NCBI GenBank assembly: GCA_951828235.1
Contig: OX639965.1
Location: 1,137,191-1,201,190, forward strand
Length of the DNA: 64,000 bases
Direction of reading: 5' to 3'
Origin: an uncultured Gammaproteobacteria bacterium
GTDB lineage: Bacteria; Pseudomonadota; Gammaproteobacteria; Steroidobacterales; Foliamicaceae
Position numbers and translations under genes: made by a program. The notes under the pieces are model-generated. The model saw only the letters and a program-made list of their open reading frames with translations, was not told where the DNA came from and searched no databases. Below are positions 40,188 through 49,526 of the stretch, piece by piece (position 1 is the stretch's first letter; every line of letters begins with the position of its first letter).

Positions 40188-41215
40188 CAGCCGCCCCTTG
40201 CCCTGGCATCGGCCAGCAGTCCGAGGATCTCGAACATCATGGTGGCGCCCACGTGAGCGGTATTCGCCGAGGGATCGTACTGCGGGGCCACCTCCACCAG
40301 GTCGCCGCCGACTATGGACAGTCCCGCAAGCCCCCTGAGCAGGCGCTGCACCTCCAGGGGCGTCAGCCCCCCGACTTCGGGCGTCCCGGTTCCGGGTGTA
40401 TAGGCGGGATCGATTCCATCCACATCGACGCTCACATACACCGGCCCGTCCGCGACTTTCTCGCGGCACAGCGATATCGCGGCAGGCACACCCATGTCGT
40501 GAAAATCATCCATGTGCATGACGGTCATGCCGGAATCGTAACTGAACGCCCAGGCCAGCTCGGCGCTGCCGCGAATGCCCACCTGCACGCAGCGGTCCGG
40601 ATCCAGCACCCCGGCCAGAACCGCCTGGCGGAAGGGACCGCCGTGGTGAAATTTCTCGTCGTCATAGGGGCCGGCGGTATCGCAGTGCGCGTCGACGTGC
40701 ACCATGCCCAGTGGCGTTTTGGCGCCCAGCGCCTTCATGATGGGGTAAGTGATGGAATGATCGCCTCCGGCCGATATGGGCTTGAGGTCCGCTGCGGCTA
40801 TCCTTCGGTAGAACGTCTCGATGTCCTCGATACTTTTCTCCAGACTGAAGCGCGAGCGAAACGGCACGTCGCCGATATCGGCGCAGCGCAGGACCTTCGA
40901 GGGAATGACGTCGAAGGTGGCGTGATAAGGACCGACCCGCTCGATTGCGCGCAGTGCGCGCGGACCGAAGCGCGCCCCCGGGCGGTTCGTCACGCCCAGG
41001 TCCATGGGCACCCCGACCAGCACGGTATCCAGACCGTCCCAGTCCTCGCGGTACGGAAAATCCAGAAGCGTCGGGGGATCGGCGTACGGTTTCTTCTGGT
41101 GCAGATCGCTGTCGGCGATCTGCTTGAGCGCCTCCCGAAACGGCACGTCCGCCTTGAGGTCTCCGTCGGCTTGCGCGTACCGCTCGCGCAACCGTCTTAA
41201 TTTCTCCGCGTCCAC
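40187..41215 (-). CDS. Ureohydrolase (agmatinase/guanidinobutyrase family)
   Basis: A 342-residue binuclear-manganese enzyme that removes urea from a guanidino compound. Metal ligands are in AGGDHSITYP, VHVDAHCDTAG and SVDVDGIDPAY; the family segment PGTGTPEVGGLT follows. The set of motifs is complete. The substrate (agmatine, 4-guanidinobutyrate or another) cannot be read from sequence. It overlaps the ThDP enzyme by 1 nt, so the two probably act on one pathway. No signal peptide is visible, unlike its partner. Confidence 0.88.
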   Translation of the reverse strand: MDAEKLRRLRERYAQADGDLKADVPFREALKQIADSDLHQKKPYADPPTLLDFPYREDWDGLDTVLVGVPMDLGVTNRPGARFGPRALRAIERVGPYHATFDVIPSKVLRCADIGDVPFRSRFSLEKSIEDIETFYRRIAAADLKPISAGGDHSITYPIMKALGAKTPLGMVHVDAHCDTAGPYDDEKFHHGGPFRQAVLAGVLDPDRCVQVGIRGSAELAWAFSYDSGMTVMHMDDFHDMGVPAAISLCREKVADGPVYVSVDVDGIDPAYTPGTGTPEVGGLTPLEVQRLLRGLAGLSIVGGDLVEVAPQYDPSANTAHVGATMMFEILGLLADARARGG

Positions 41216-41267
41216 TCGTTCCCCAAACGCATCATTAGGGCCGGCCTTAATGCCGCCGGAATTGCGC

Positions 41268-43277
41268 TTATGGAGCGCCGGCGCTCGCCAAAGGCGAAGT
41301 TCGCCCGCCGATATGTTCGGCGAAGAACTGCTCCAGCTCCGAGTAGAGCCCCACCCGGTTTCCCTCCTTTTGGAAGCCGTGACCTTCTTTGTTCTTGACC
41401 ATGGTCTTGTAGTCGATTTCCGTGCCTCTCAGCTTGCGTATCAGCGGAATGTACTGGGTGTCATGCGGCACCCGCGGATCCCGCTTGCCGTGCACTACGT
41501 AGAGAGGCACCCTGATCTTGTCGAGGTGGTTGATGGGCGAGGTCGCCAGCAGCCGTTCACGGTCCTTTCTTCGATCGCCGATGGCGCGTTTGCCCCAGGC
41601 CTGAATGTAGTTGCCTTCACGGAACCTGTGGTGATAGTCCAGCAGGGCCACCAGGTCCACGACGCCCACGTAGTTCACCGCGCAACGGTACAGCTCCGGC
41701 GTCTTGGTGATGCCGGCCATCGTGGCGTAACCGCCGTAGCTGGCGCCGTAGATGCAGATCCTGTCCGGGTCGGCGATGCCCTGCTCGATCGCCCACAGCA
41801 CGCCGTCGGTGATGTCGTCCTGCATTTCCAGCCCCCACTTCTGCCAGGCGATGTCCAGAAAGCGCTGGCCGTAGCCTCCGGATCCCCGGTAGTTGATCTG
41901 CATCACGGCATAGCCGCGGTTGGCCAGGAACTGGGTCTCCGTGTTGTAGCGCCAGTAGTCGCGAATTCCGTACGGTCCGCCGTGCGGATTGATGATCAAG
42001 GGCAGGTCCTTGGCCTCGGCCCCGGCCGGCACGGTGAGATAGCCGTTGATCTTCTCCCCGTCCCGCGCCTCATAGCGGATGGGCGTCATGGCGCTCATGT
42101 CCTTGGGGTCAATCCATCGGCGCGGCTGGGCGAAGAATTCGATCGTTCCGGCCGCCTTGTCGTACAGGTAATAGGTTCCCGGATCACGATCGCTGCTCGA
42201 GCGGATCAGCATGCGTCCCTCGTCTCTGCTCATGCTGGTAATCCGGTTCACGTGGTCCGGAAAAGCGCCGTCGATCGTGGCCTGCAGTGTGGCGAATTCC
42301 TCGTCCAGCATGGCTTGTTCCGGCAGTTCGTATTGCCAGGAAACCCACAATGGGCGATGGTCCTTCGGCGAGATCGCGAGGCCCGGGCCGACATCGGCGC
42401 GGTCATCGGCCAGGATCATTTCGCCCAACTGACCGGTTTCAGGATCGAAGGTGTACAACGCCGTGGTGTCGCGGCCTTCGTTCGTCGCCACGTACAGGGA
42501 CTTGTTGTCGGCGGTGAACGCCACCGGCTGGAAGACCGAACCGTCGAAATAATGCGTGGTGTGCGCGATCTGCCACTCGGCATCGACCGCAGGCCGGTAA
42601 TAGGACAACTGGCGCAGCAACTCGCCGTCCTTCAGCGCCCGTCCCCGGCTGTCCGGGTGCCCTACCGCAAACCGAACGTTTCCGTCCCAGTCCGTCATCC
42701 AGCCCTGGACGTAACCCGGGTTGGTCTCCACCCGCGTCATCCTCCCGTTGTGGATGTTCATGCGGAATACGTCGGGATAGAACTTGTTGCGTTCGTTGTT
42801 GGTTACCAGGATGTGGTCGGGATCGTCACGAAGCCGGTCGAGCAGCCGCGTAAAGGTCGGGAAGAGCACAATGCCCCTGTCGCCCTTGAACAGTTCCCGC
42901 TGCCCGGTGCCGTCGCGATTGACGGCGTAGAGCGAGAACGATTCATTGCCGTTTGCATCAATGCCGAAGATCAGGCGCTCATCATTGGCCCAGAAGTAAA
43001 AGGCGATATCCCTGTTGAATTCTTCTCGGCCCTTGCTCCTCAGGCTTGTCAGCCGCGCCGACTTCCTGTCCGAAAGGCGCATGGAGAAAAGGTTGCGGCG
43101 GCCATCGTACGGACCGATTGCCGCCAGCCACTCGCCGTTCGGCGAAAGCTGCAGCGAGGCGAAGTCGGAATTCCTGAAGAAGTCCTCAACCGAATATTGC
43201 CTGACAGTCTGCGCGTGAGCCGCGGTGGAAAGAACAAGTATTGCGAGGAACAGGCCGCAACGGTTCGATGTCTTCAT
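41268..43277 (-). CDS. Secreted S9-family serine peptidase
   Basis: A 669-residue prolyl-oligopeptidase/acylaminoacyl-peptidase-like enzyme. A signal peptide (FLAILVLSTAAHAQ) covers residues 9-22. The middle is a beta-propeller. The C-terminal alpha/beta-hydrolase domain has the nucleophile in YGASYGGYATMAG, the Asp in VVHGKRDPRVPH and the His in KEGHGFQKEGN. It should degrade peptides in the periplasm. It lies downstream of a TonB receptor and ends 52 nt before the ureohydrolase start. No separate promoter is visible in 43278-43450. Confidence 0.92.
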   Translation of the reverse strand: MKTSNRCGLFLAILVLSTAAHAQTVRQYSVEDFFRNSDFASLQLSPNGEWLAAIGPYDGRRNLFSMRLSDRKSARLTSLRSKGREEFNRDIAFYFWANDERLIFGIDANGNESFSLYAVNRDGTGQRELFKGDRGIVLFPTFTRLLDRLRDDPDHILVTNNERNKFYPDVFRMNIHNGRMTRVETNPGYVQGWMTDWDGNVRFAVGHPDSRGRALKDGELLRQLSYYRPAVDAEWQIAHTTHYFDGSVFQPVAFTADNKSLYVATNEGRDTTALYTFDPETGQLGEMILADDRADVGPGLAISPKDHRPLWVSWQYELPEQAMLDEEFATLQATIDGAFPDHVNRITSMSRDEGRMLIRSSSDRDPGTYYLYDKAAGTIEFFAQPRRWIDPKDMSAMTPIRYEARDGEKINGYLTVPAGAEAKDLPLIINPHGGPYGIRDYWRYNTETQFLANRGYAVMQINYRGSGGYGQRFLDIAWQKWGLEMQDDITDGVLWAIEQGIADPDRICIYGASYGGYATMAGITKTPELYRCAVNYVGVVDLVALLDYHHRFREGNYIQAWGKRAIGDRRKDRERLLATSPINHLDKIRVPLYVVHGKRDPRVPHDTQYIPLIRKLRGTEIDYKTMVKNKEGHGFQKEGNRVGLYSELEQFFAEHIGGRTSPLASAGAP

Positions 43278-43454
43278 AAGTCCCTCCGTTATTGAGTGTT
43301 AGTGCTGCCGTCTTTGCGGAGCCTTTCGTTTGTTTGGCGATTCTAACGCGAATCCAGCCTTGGGGATTTGGCCTGAGGCTGCAGGCGGGCGGATCTGCTG
43401 CCGGCGCGGTGAAAGTGGCGCGAGAAAGCCCGCGCACGGCCGGACTCCCGGCCC

Positions 43455-43493
43455 AAACAAAAAAGGCCGCCGGCGCGGGGGGTGCCGGCGGCC
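43455..43493 (-). terminator. Rho-independent terminator of the TonB receptor gene
   Basis: On the minus strand GGCCGCCGGC, a 9-nt C-rich loop, GCCGGCGGCC, then TTTTTTGTTTG. The perfect 10-bp stem and T-run are textbook. It lies about 60 nt after the receptor stop and would separate it from the peptidase gene. Confidence 0.9.
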
Positions 43494-43503
43494 CGGAAAG
43501 TAT

Positions 43504-43543
43504 ACCGGATCGGTCAGCGCTTGTGCGGCGTGACCGATCCGGT
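43504..43543. repeat. Perfect 13-bp inverted repeat after the TonB receptor stop
   Basis: ACCGGATCGGTCA at 43504-43516 pairs with TGACCGATCCGGT at 43531-43543, with a 14-nt loop. It stands directly between the receptor stop codon and the strong terminator. It has no T-run, so it may protect the 3' end of the mRNA or act with the terminator. Confidence 0.7.
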
Positions 43544-43550
43544 TTGCCGA

Positions 43551-46289
43551 TCAGAAGAAGTGGCGGTAGCTCACGTACGGAACGCGCCCGTCCAGACTGT
43601 ACAGGCTATACACCGCAGGACGCGGCGATGCGAAGCTGTCGATCTCCGGATCTTCGTCCGTGACGTTCAGCACGCCGATCGTAACCCGGCCGTCCCACGG
43701 AGTTGCCCAACGGTAAGTCAGGTCGTATTCCGTGTGTGATGGTGCCGAGAACCCTGCTTCGGGCCGCACATAACCCGCGATGTGCCGAGCGTAAACGGAA
43801 ACCGTATGGTCGGTGTAGCTCCAGCGCACCTGGCCCTGGGCCTGGTACTTGGGCCTTGCGCTGCCACCCACACCCTCGCCCAGGCTGGAACTCCAGTCCG
43901 TGGCCGTGCGTGACCGACTGCGGTAGCGCAAAGACCGGACTCCAAAAAGGCTAAACGTGAAGTCGCCCGCCGTCGCCGTCTCGAGATCGTAGCGCAGTTG
44001 GACGGTCAAACCACCGATTTCCTGCCGGAAAGTGTTGCCCCAACCAGCTTCAGCTTCATACAGGGCGCCCGTTGCGGGATCGCGCTTCAGCACGTTACCC
44101 GGCGAACACTCGATAATTTCCGCAAGCACTCCGGTGTCGATGGTGTTCTCTGTCCGTCCGGTGTTCTCGCACTGTCCCAGCAGCTCCGATTCGATCAGGC
44201 CCTGCAGGCTCGCCAAGCCGATGCCGTCGTCGATATCCCGGTTCCAGAAATCGAAGCTGGCGTAAAACGGTTCCCAGTCCACGACGAAACCGATGTTGTA
44301 GCTGTCGGACAACTCCGGCGCCAGCAGCGGATTGCCGCCGGTAAACGTCGGATACTGCTCTTCCACACAGTCTGCGACAGATGTGCCGGACGCCTGACAG
44401 GCCACCAGATCGGTGCCGCCTTCCGCGCTGAAACTCCGGGCGCCATACAGGTTGTTCATATTGGCCGCCCGGAAGCCTTCGCCCCAGGAGGCGCGGAACA
44501 GCAGCCAGTCGGTAGGCTGATAACGCGCCGAGAGATAGAGGCTGGTTTCGTTGCCGGCGGAGTCGTCGTAGCTGTCGTAACGCGCCGCCGCGCTGACTTC
44601 CAGGTTGCTCCACACCGGGATATAGGCTTCCGCAAAGGCCGCCTTGACCAGTCGTTCGCCTTCGCCGCTGTTGCCGGCGCTGCCGATCAGGTCGCCACCG
44701 GCGCTCAAGGGATCGTAGATGTCGTAGAACTGCTCGTCGATGTAATCGAAGCCGATAGCCCAGCCGATCGGACCACCCGGAGCGTTGAACAGGTCGAAGC
44801 TGACGTTCCCGCTGTAGGTACGGAAGTCTGACCGGATATCCCGGTTTGCATTTGAGGTAATGGCGCCATACGCGTCCGCGTTACCGGGGCTTAGGGGATC
44901 AAACGGGTTATACAACCCCTGCGAAACATACTCCGACGTGGTAAACGCCTTCGCGTAGCAGCAGCTGTCCTCTTTGGCGTCATCGCGCCTGTGGCGTACT
45001 TCGAACTCGTAGTCGAACATACCCACGGTTCCGTACGCCAGGACCGCATTCGTGAACAGGGTATTGGTGGCTTTGAAATCCCGATTGCCCAGACCCACGA
45101 AGCGATGGCCGAGGAAGTACGGAAGCAATTCGGGGTAGGGGATGTCGAAATCAAATCCTTGCTTCAATCCCTCCCCCGCATCCGCCGGAACGAAGAAAAA
45201 GCCCACGGCCGGTGCATAGCGCCCGTGGTTGTTCACGGTGCTGAACATGGATTGCAGACGCACCGCGTGGTTGGGGTTCAGTTCGTAGTCCGCGTGCAGA
45301 AAGGCGCTGGCGCGCTTGAGATCCGCCGTTTCCCAGGAATACGCGGTGTAATCGAAGCCGCAGCGTTCCTGACCGTTGCGGGCGATGTAGGGGCCGGCCA
45401 GGAGGCGCTCGCCGTCCGGGCCCACCACCTGCTCGCAGTTGGACGGGGCCAGGTAGTACGGCCAGATCGTGTTGCCCCAGGAACTGACGTTGTCGGTGTT
45501 CTCCCAGGCGTACCAGGTCGCGTCGAACGACGCGTTCGGGTAGTCCGCCGGTCCGTCGTCATAGCCCGTATTGCCCTTGGAGTAGAAGCGGTCCGCAGAG
45601 GCGATGTGCTTCTTGTTGCGGAAATCGGCAGAGAACAGGAAACGGCCCCGATTGGTGCTGCCGCCAACCGTGATCACACCAGCGTCCGCGTCCGCTCCTT
45701 CGCGCGTCGGCCGCTGCAGCGACGTGCCGACCTCTAGACCGTCAAAGTCCTTCCGCAGAATCACGTTGATCACGCCGCCGATCGCATCGGAACCGTAAAT
45801 CGCCGAAGCGCTGTCGGTCAGGATTTCAATGCGGTCCACTGCGGCAAGCGGAATGATGTTGAGATCGCTGGCCTGGTTGGCCGTGACCGGTGAGCGCGGC
45901 GCGCGCCGTCCATCCAGCAGTATCAGGGTGCGGGTGGAGCCGATGCCGTACAGGTCGATGGTCGCCTGTCCGATGAACGAGTTGCCCGACACTTCCCGCG
46001 ACGAGCCGAAGGTGTTGACCGGGCTGTTGCGGAGCACGTCCGCCACCGATTCCTGGCCGCTAAGTTCGATTTCTTCGCGCGTGATGACCACGACCGGCCG
46101 TGCTTCCTCAAGGTCCATTCGCTTGATGCGCGAGCCGGTGACCACCTGGCGTCCGAGTTCCAGTTGGTCTTCTTCGTCGTCGCCCTCTTCCTGGGCCATG
46201 GCCATGGGCGAGACGGCGAAGGCCGTAATTGCGCCGGCGAAAAGTACCGAACGCACCGCTCTATCCAGAGCAATATTCTCAGGTTTCAT
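43551..46289 (-). CDS. TonB-dependent outer-membrane receptor
   Basis: A 912-residue receptor with signal peptide MKPENIALDRAVRSVLFAGA...AMAQ, a plug domain starting RQVVTGSRIKR (then ESVADVLRNSPVN, GTRTLILLDGRR-like IGSTRTLILLDGRR, IGGVINVILRKD), a long barrel, and a C-terminus VPYVSYRHFF with terminal Phe. It imports a ligand using TonB energy. Ligand is unknown; the downstream S9 peptidase suggests peptides or peptide-bearing siderophores (inference). ATG 46289 follows GAGGGGACAAAG; the frame extends 21 codons further without homology. Confidence 0.93.
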   Translation of the reverse strand: MKPENIALDRAVRSVLFAGAITAFAVSPMAMAQEEGDDEEDQLELGRQVVTGSRIKRMDLEEARPVVVITREEIELSGQESVADVLRNSPVNTFGSSREVSGNSFIGQATIDLYGIGSTRTLILLDGRRAPRSPVTANQASDLNIIPLAAVDRIEILTDSASAIYGSDAIGGVINVILRKDFDGLEVGTSLQRPTREGADADAGVITVGGSTNRGRFLFSADFRNKKHIASADRFYSKGNTGYDDGPADYPNASFDATWYAWENTDNVSSWGNTIWPYYLAPSNCEQVVGPDGERLLAGPYIARNGQERCGFDYTAYSWETADLKRASAFLHADYELNPNHAVRLQSMFSTVNNHGRYAPAVGFFFVPADAGEGLKQGFDFDIPYPELLPYFLGHRFVGLGNRDFKATNTLFTNAVLAYGTVGMFDYEFEVRHRRDDAKEDSCCYAKAFTTSEYVSQGLYNPFDPLSPGNADAYGAITSNANRDIRSDFRTYSGNVSFDLFNAPGGPIGWAIGFDYIDEQFYDIYDPLSAGGDLIGSAGNSGEGERLVKAAFAEAYIPVWSNLEVSAAARYDSYDDSAGNETSLYLSARYQPTDWLLFRASWGEGFRAANMNNLYGARSFSAEGGTDLVACQASGTSVADCVEEQYPTFTGGNPLLAPELSDSYNIGFVVDWEPFYASFDFWNRDIDDGIGLASLQGLIESELLGQCENTGRTENTIDTGVLAEIIECSPGNVLKRDPATGALYEAEAGWGNTFRQEIGGLTVQLRYDLETATAGDFTFSLFGVRSLRYRSRSRTATDWSSSLGEGVGGSARPKYQAQGQVRWSYTDHTVSVYARHIAGYVRPEAGFSAPSHTEYDLTYRWATPWDGRVTIGVLNVTDEDPEIDSFASPRPAVYSLYSLDGRVPYVSYRHFF

Positions 46290-46477
46290 CTTTGTCCCCT
46301 CACTGGTAAATGCGAAGACAGCCTGCCCGGCCGCCCCGCAAGATCGTGTCAATAGCTATAGCAACTCTTTTGCCATGCCTTATATTCGGTAACTTTAGCG
46401 TAAGAAGGCGAAAAAGCAACCGGGAATGACGACTTAAGCGAGTGTTCTGCAAGCATTTGTTAACTACCGAACCATGC

Positions 46478-46939
46478 CTAGTCCGTAACGGCGCGCACGT
46501 TGATCTCCACCAGCAGCCCCGGATAGGCCAGCGCCGACACCCCGATCACCATGGAGGCCGGCTTGTGGCCCTTGGGGAAGAAGTTGCGAACGTCTTCATA
46601 TACGGGGGTGGGGTCGATGTCTTCCAGGTTCACGATGTATATCTGGATCTCGACCACGTCCTCGCGCGTGGCGCCGGCGGCTTTCAGCGCGCGATCGATA
46701 TTGTCCCAGGTCAGCCGTGATTGTTCTGCCAGGCCCTCGGGGTAGCTGTCGTCCGGGTAAATCCCGGCCTTGCCTCCCAGGTAGATGAAACGCCCGGGGT
46801 TTTTCGCAATGACAACCTGCGAGTAGCCGTCCGGCTGGGACAGCCCCTGGGGGTTGAAGCGCTCGATTTCGGTGGCCGCCGCTACCGGCAGCGCGAAAAC
46901 CAGTCCGGCGAGCGGGAGTGTTCTGCTGTTGTACGCCAT
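46478..46939 (-). CDS. Secreted Rid-family (YjgF/UK114-like) protein
   Basis: A 153-residue protein: a signal peptide (about 1-22, ending VAAATE) followed by a Rid domain from residue 25 (ERFNPQGLSQPDGYSQVV, YLGGKAGIYPDD, NIDRALKAAGATREDVVEIQIY). Cytosolic RidA hydrolyses reactive enamines using an Arg in a P-A-R-S motif; here the place reads KPASMVIGV, so the Arg appears absent and classic RidA activity is doubtful. It lies just upstream of the TonB receptor on the same strand and may share its transcript. Confidence 0.82.
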   Translation of the reverse strand: MAYNSRTLPLAGLVFALPVAAATEIERFNPQGLSQPDGYSQVVIAKNPGRFIYLGGKAGIYPDDSYPEGLAEQSRLTWDNIDRALKAAGATREDVVEIQIYIVNLEDIDPTPVYEDVRNFFPKGHKPASMVIGVSALAYPGLLVEINVRAVTD

Positions 46940-47053
46940 GCTTTGTTCTCCTGGTTATGGGATCGAATTTCGCCGGCTTGAGCCGCCGGTCAGCGCATAT
47001 TTTCGATCAACTGTTTCTGCGGTGGCGGCCTCGGGCGAAAATCGCCGCCGGAC

Positions 47054-47059
47054 TATAAT
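47054..47059 (+). promoter_or_regulatory. Consensus -10 box upstream of dapF
   Basis: A perfect TATAAT lies 28 nt before the dapF ATG, followed by TTTTGGAG. The -35 region at 17-nt spacing (TCGGGC) is poor. The divergent gap of 147 bp must also serve the Rid-family gene on the other strand. Confidence 0.5.
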
Positions 47060-47086
47060 TTTTGGAGAGCCCTCCGATTCCCAGCA

Positions 47087-47911
47087 ATGTTCCAGGCCTT
47101 TACCAAGATGCAAGCCGCCGGCAACGACTTCATGATCGTGCTGGGTCGGTCGCTGCCGGTGCCCCCGCGCCGCCGGATTCGCGCGCTTGCGGACCGCCGC
47201 CGTGGCGTGGGGTTCGATCAGCTTTTATGGGTGGACGAGCCCGAAAACGGCGTCGACACGGTGGAGTACCGGGTATTCAATGCCGATGGCGGCGAGGCCG
47301 GCCAGTGCGGCAATGGAGTCTTGTGCATCGCAGCGCTGGTGGCCGATCGCCGGCCGCGCGGCGGGGAAATCTCGCTGAAGAGCCGTGGCGGAGAGGTGCG
47401 CGCCAGGTTGGCGGGCGACGACTCGGTCAGTTGCTCGCTCGGCCGCCCGGAATGGAACCCGCGGCGGGTCCCGTTTGAGGCTCGCGAGGCGGACTCCTCA
47501 TACGAAATTGCGGTGGACGGAGAAAAGTGGGAGGTTGAAGTGCTTTCCCTGGGCAACCCGCACGCGGTCATTCCGGTTCCCGATGCCGCCGCCGCTCCGG
47601 TGGCGGACCTTGGGTCTCGCCTTTCCGTGCATGAGCGTTTTCCGCGCGGCTGCAACGTGGGCTTTGCCGAGACGCTGGGCGACCAGGCTGTGAAGCTTCG
47701 CGTGTTCGAGCGCGGCGTTGGCGAAACTCCGGCCTGCGGCACCGGAGCCTGCGCCGCGGCGGTTGCAGGCATTCGCAGCGGCCGGGTCGGCTCCCCCGTC
47801 GAGGTCCACATGCCCGGAGGCCGTTTGCGCGTGGATTGGGCCGGCGGCGGCGAGCCGGTCTGGCTTACCGGGCGGATCGACTGCGTTTTCGAGGGTCGGG
47901 TGGAGTTATGA
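47087..47911 (+). CDS. dapF: Diaminopimelate epimerase
   Basis: A 274-residue PLP-independent epimerase converting LL-DAP to meso-DAP for lysine and peptidoglycan. The two catalytic cysteines are in GQCGNGVLC and PACGTGACAAAV. The start FTKMQAAGNDFMIV is standard. It opens a tight plus-strand operon: DUF484, xerC, hslV, hslU and ubiquinone genes follow with overlaps. Confidence 0.96.
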   Translation: MFQAFTKMQAAGNDFMIVLGRSLPVPPRRRIRALADRRRGVGFDQLLWVDEPENGVDTVEYRVFNADGGEAGQCGNGVLCIAALVADRRPRGGEISLKSRGGEVRARLAGDDSVSCSLGRPEWNPRRVPFEAREADSSYEIAVDGEKWEVEVLSLGNPHAVIPVPDAAAAPVADLGSRLSVHERFPRGCNVGFAETLGDQAVKLRVFERGVGETPACGTGACAAAVAGIRSGRVGSPVEVHMPGGRLRVDWAGGGEPVWLTGRIDCVFEGRVEL

Positions 47912-48612
47912 GTCCGGCGGGCAAGGCGCGCCCCGGGTCCGGCCTGAGTCCGGAAAGCGTGGCTACGTACCTTCGCGACAATCCCGACTTTTTCGAGCGT
48001 CATGCCGACCTGTTGATGGAGCTGAGCGTTCCCCACGACGGCGGAACGGGAGCGGTGTCGCTGGTCGAGCGGCAGATCGAGCTGCTGCGCCAACGCAACG
48101 AGGACATGCGGCGCACGCTTGAAGAATACGTTGCCAATGCCCGCGCCAGCGATGAACTCGCCCGCAAGCTGAACCGGCTGGTCACGAAGCTGCTGGCCTG
48201 CCGGGACCCGGGCGAAAGGCTGCGCACCCTGCCCGGGAACCTGCGCCGGATCTTTGCGCTGGATTTCGTTCGCCTGCTGCTGTTCGACGCGGCGGCGGAC
48301 GATTGCGCCGATGTCCCCGGCCTGGAAGCGACGCAGCGGGAAGAGGTCATGGCCGAAGGCCTGAGCGCGGTCCTCAAGGCCAATACGCCGCGCTGTGGCC
48401 GCTACAGCTCCGAGCAGCGCGAATTCCTGTTCGGCAAGGAGGCGGGTGAAGCGGCGTCGGTTGCGCTGGCCCCGTTGGGACATCGCGGAAAGCTGGGCCT
48501 GCTGGCGCTGGGCAGCCGCGACCCCGATCACTATCACCGCGGCAAGAGCACCGAGTTCCTGAGCCGCGTGAGCGACATTGTCGCGGTGGCGGTTTCGCCG
48601 GAAAGCTCCTGA
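47908..48612 (+). CDS. DUF484 (GAF-like) family protein
   Basis: A 234-residue protein with the DUF484 opening LSPESVATYLRDNPDFFERHADLLMEL, a coiled-coil stretch SLVERQIELLRQRNEDM, and a GAF-like C-terminal half ending FLSRVSDIVAVAV. The function is unknown; it is nearly always next to dapF and xerC in Gammaproteobacteria. ATG 47908 overlaps dapF by 4 nt, and xerC overlaps its stop by 1 nt. Confidence 0.93.
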   Translation: MSPAGKARPGSGLSPESVATYLRDNPDFFERHADLLMELSVPHDGGTGAVSLVERQIELLRQRNEDMRRTLEEYVANARASDELARKLNRLVTKLLACRDPGERLRTLPGNLRRIFALDFVRLLLFDAAADDCADVPGLEATQREEVMAEGLSAVLKANTPRCGRYSSEQREFLFGKEAGEAASVALAPLGHRGKLGLLALGSRDPDHYHRGKSTEFLSRVSDIVAVAVSPESS

Positions 48613-49526
48613 TGGAGGCCGGGGCCAAGCGGCAGGTTGACGCATTCCTGCACCACATCCGGTTCGAGCGGGGTCTGTCGGAACACACCGTCAGCGCTTA
48701 TCGGCGCGACCTGGCGGCGCTGGGCAGGTATTGCGCCGAGCGCAATGTCGCCAACTGGTCCGGCCTTTCCACCGGCGATCTGCGCCGCTTCGCCGCGGGC
48801 GCCCACCGCGGCGGCCTGGCGCCGCGCACCGTGCAACGGCGCCTGGCTGGAGCGCGCAGCTTCTTCAGCTACCTGGAGAGTGAGGGGGAGATAGCCCACA
48901 ATCCGGCGCGCGGGGTCAGGGCGCCGCGGCCGCCGCGCAACCTTCCGCAAACCCTGGACCTCGACCAGGTGGCGCGGCTTCTGGACATCCCGGACCGCGA
49001 TGCCGTTGCCTGCCGCGACCGCGCCATGCTGGAACTGATGTACTCCTCGGGCCTGCGGCTGGCCGAACTGACCGGCCTCGACCAGGGAGGCATCGAAATG
49101 CGCGAGGGCCTGATCAGGGTCACCGGCAAGGGTCGCAAGACCCGCATCCTGCCGGTGGGCCGCAAGGCGCTCGACGCGCTTAAGGCCTGGATGCAACGCC
49201 GCGGTGAGTTGGCGTCGCCCGGGGAGAACGCACTGTTTGTGGGGGTCAGGGGCCGGCGGATCGGAGCCAGCAGCGTCCAGGCGCGGCTCGACTACTGGGC
49301 GCGGCGCTCGGGCCTGCCCGGGCATGTGCACCCGCATATGCTTCGGCACAGCTTCGCCACGCACCTGCTGGAATCGTCCGGCGACCTGCGCGCGGTGCAG
49401 GAGCTCCTGGGCCATGCGGACATATCCACGACACAGGTCTACACCCACCTTGACTTTCAGCACCTCGCGAGGGTGTACGATCGCGCCCACCCCCGTGCCC
49501 GGCGCAAGGCGTCGACAAAGTCATGA
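48612..49526 (+). CDS. xerC: Tyrosine recombinase XerC
   Basis: A 304-residue recombinase that, with XerD, resolves chromosome dimers at dif. The N-terminal SAM-like domain is residues 1-100. Catalytic residues are Arg149 ([10 protein letters not shown]), Lys in TGKGRKTR, His242/Arg245 ([14 protein letters not shown]), His268 (LLGHADIST) and the nucleophile Tyr277 (TQVYTHL). All are intact. The end overlaps hslV by 4 nt. Confidence 0.96.
   Translation: MEAGAKRQVDAFLHHIRFERGLSEHTVSAYRRDLAALGRYCAERNVANWSGLSTGDLRRFAAGAHRGGLAPRTVQRRLAGARSFFSYLESEGEIAHNPARGVRAPRPPRNLPQTLDLDQVARLLDIPDRDAVACRDRAMLELMYSSGLRLAELTGLDQGGIEMREGLIRVTGKGRKTRILPVGRKALDALKAWMQRRGELASPGENALFVGVRGRRIGASSVQARLDYWARRSGLPGHVHPHMLRHSFATHLLESSGDLRAVQELLGHADISTTQVYTHLDFQHLARVYDRAHPRARRKASTKS

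Noticed and set aside
41004..43295. 763-codon plus-strand frame across the S9 peptidase
   Set aside because: Antisense to a protein with complete catalytic motifs; composition is that of a GC-bias shadow.
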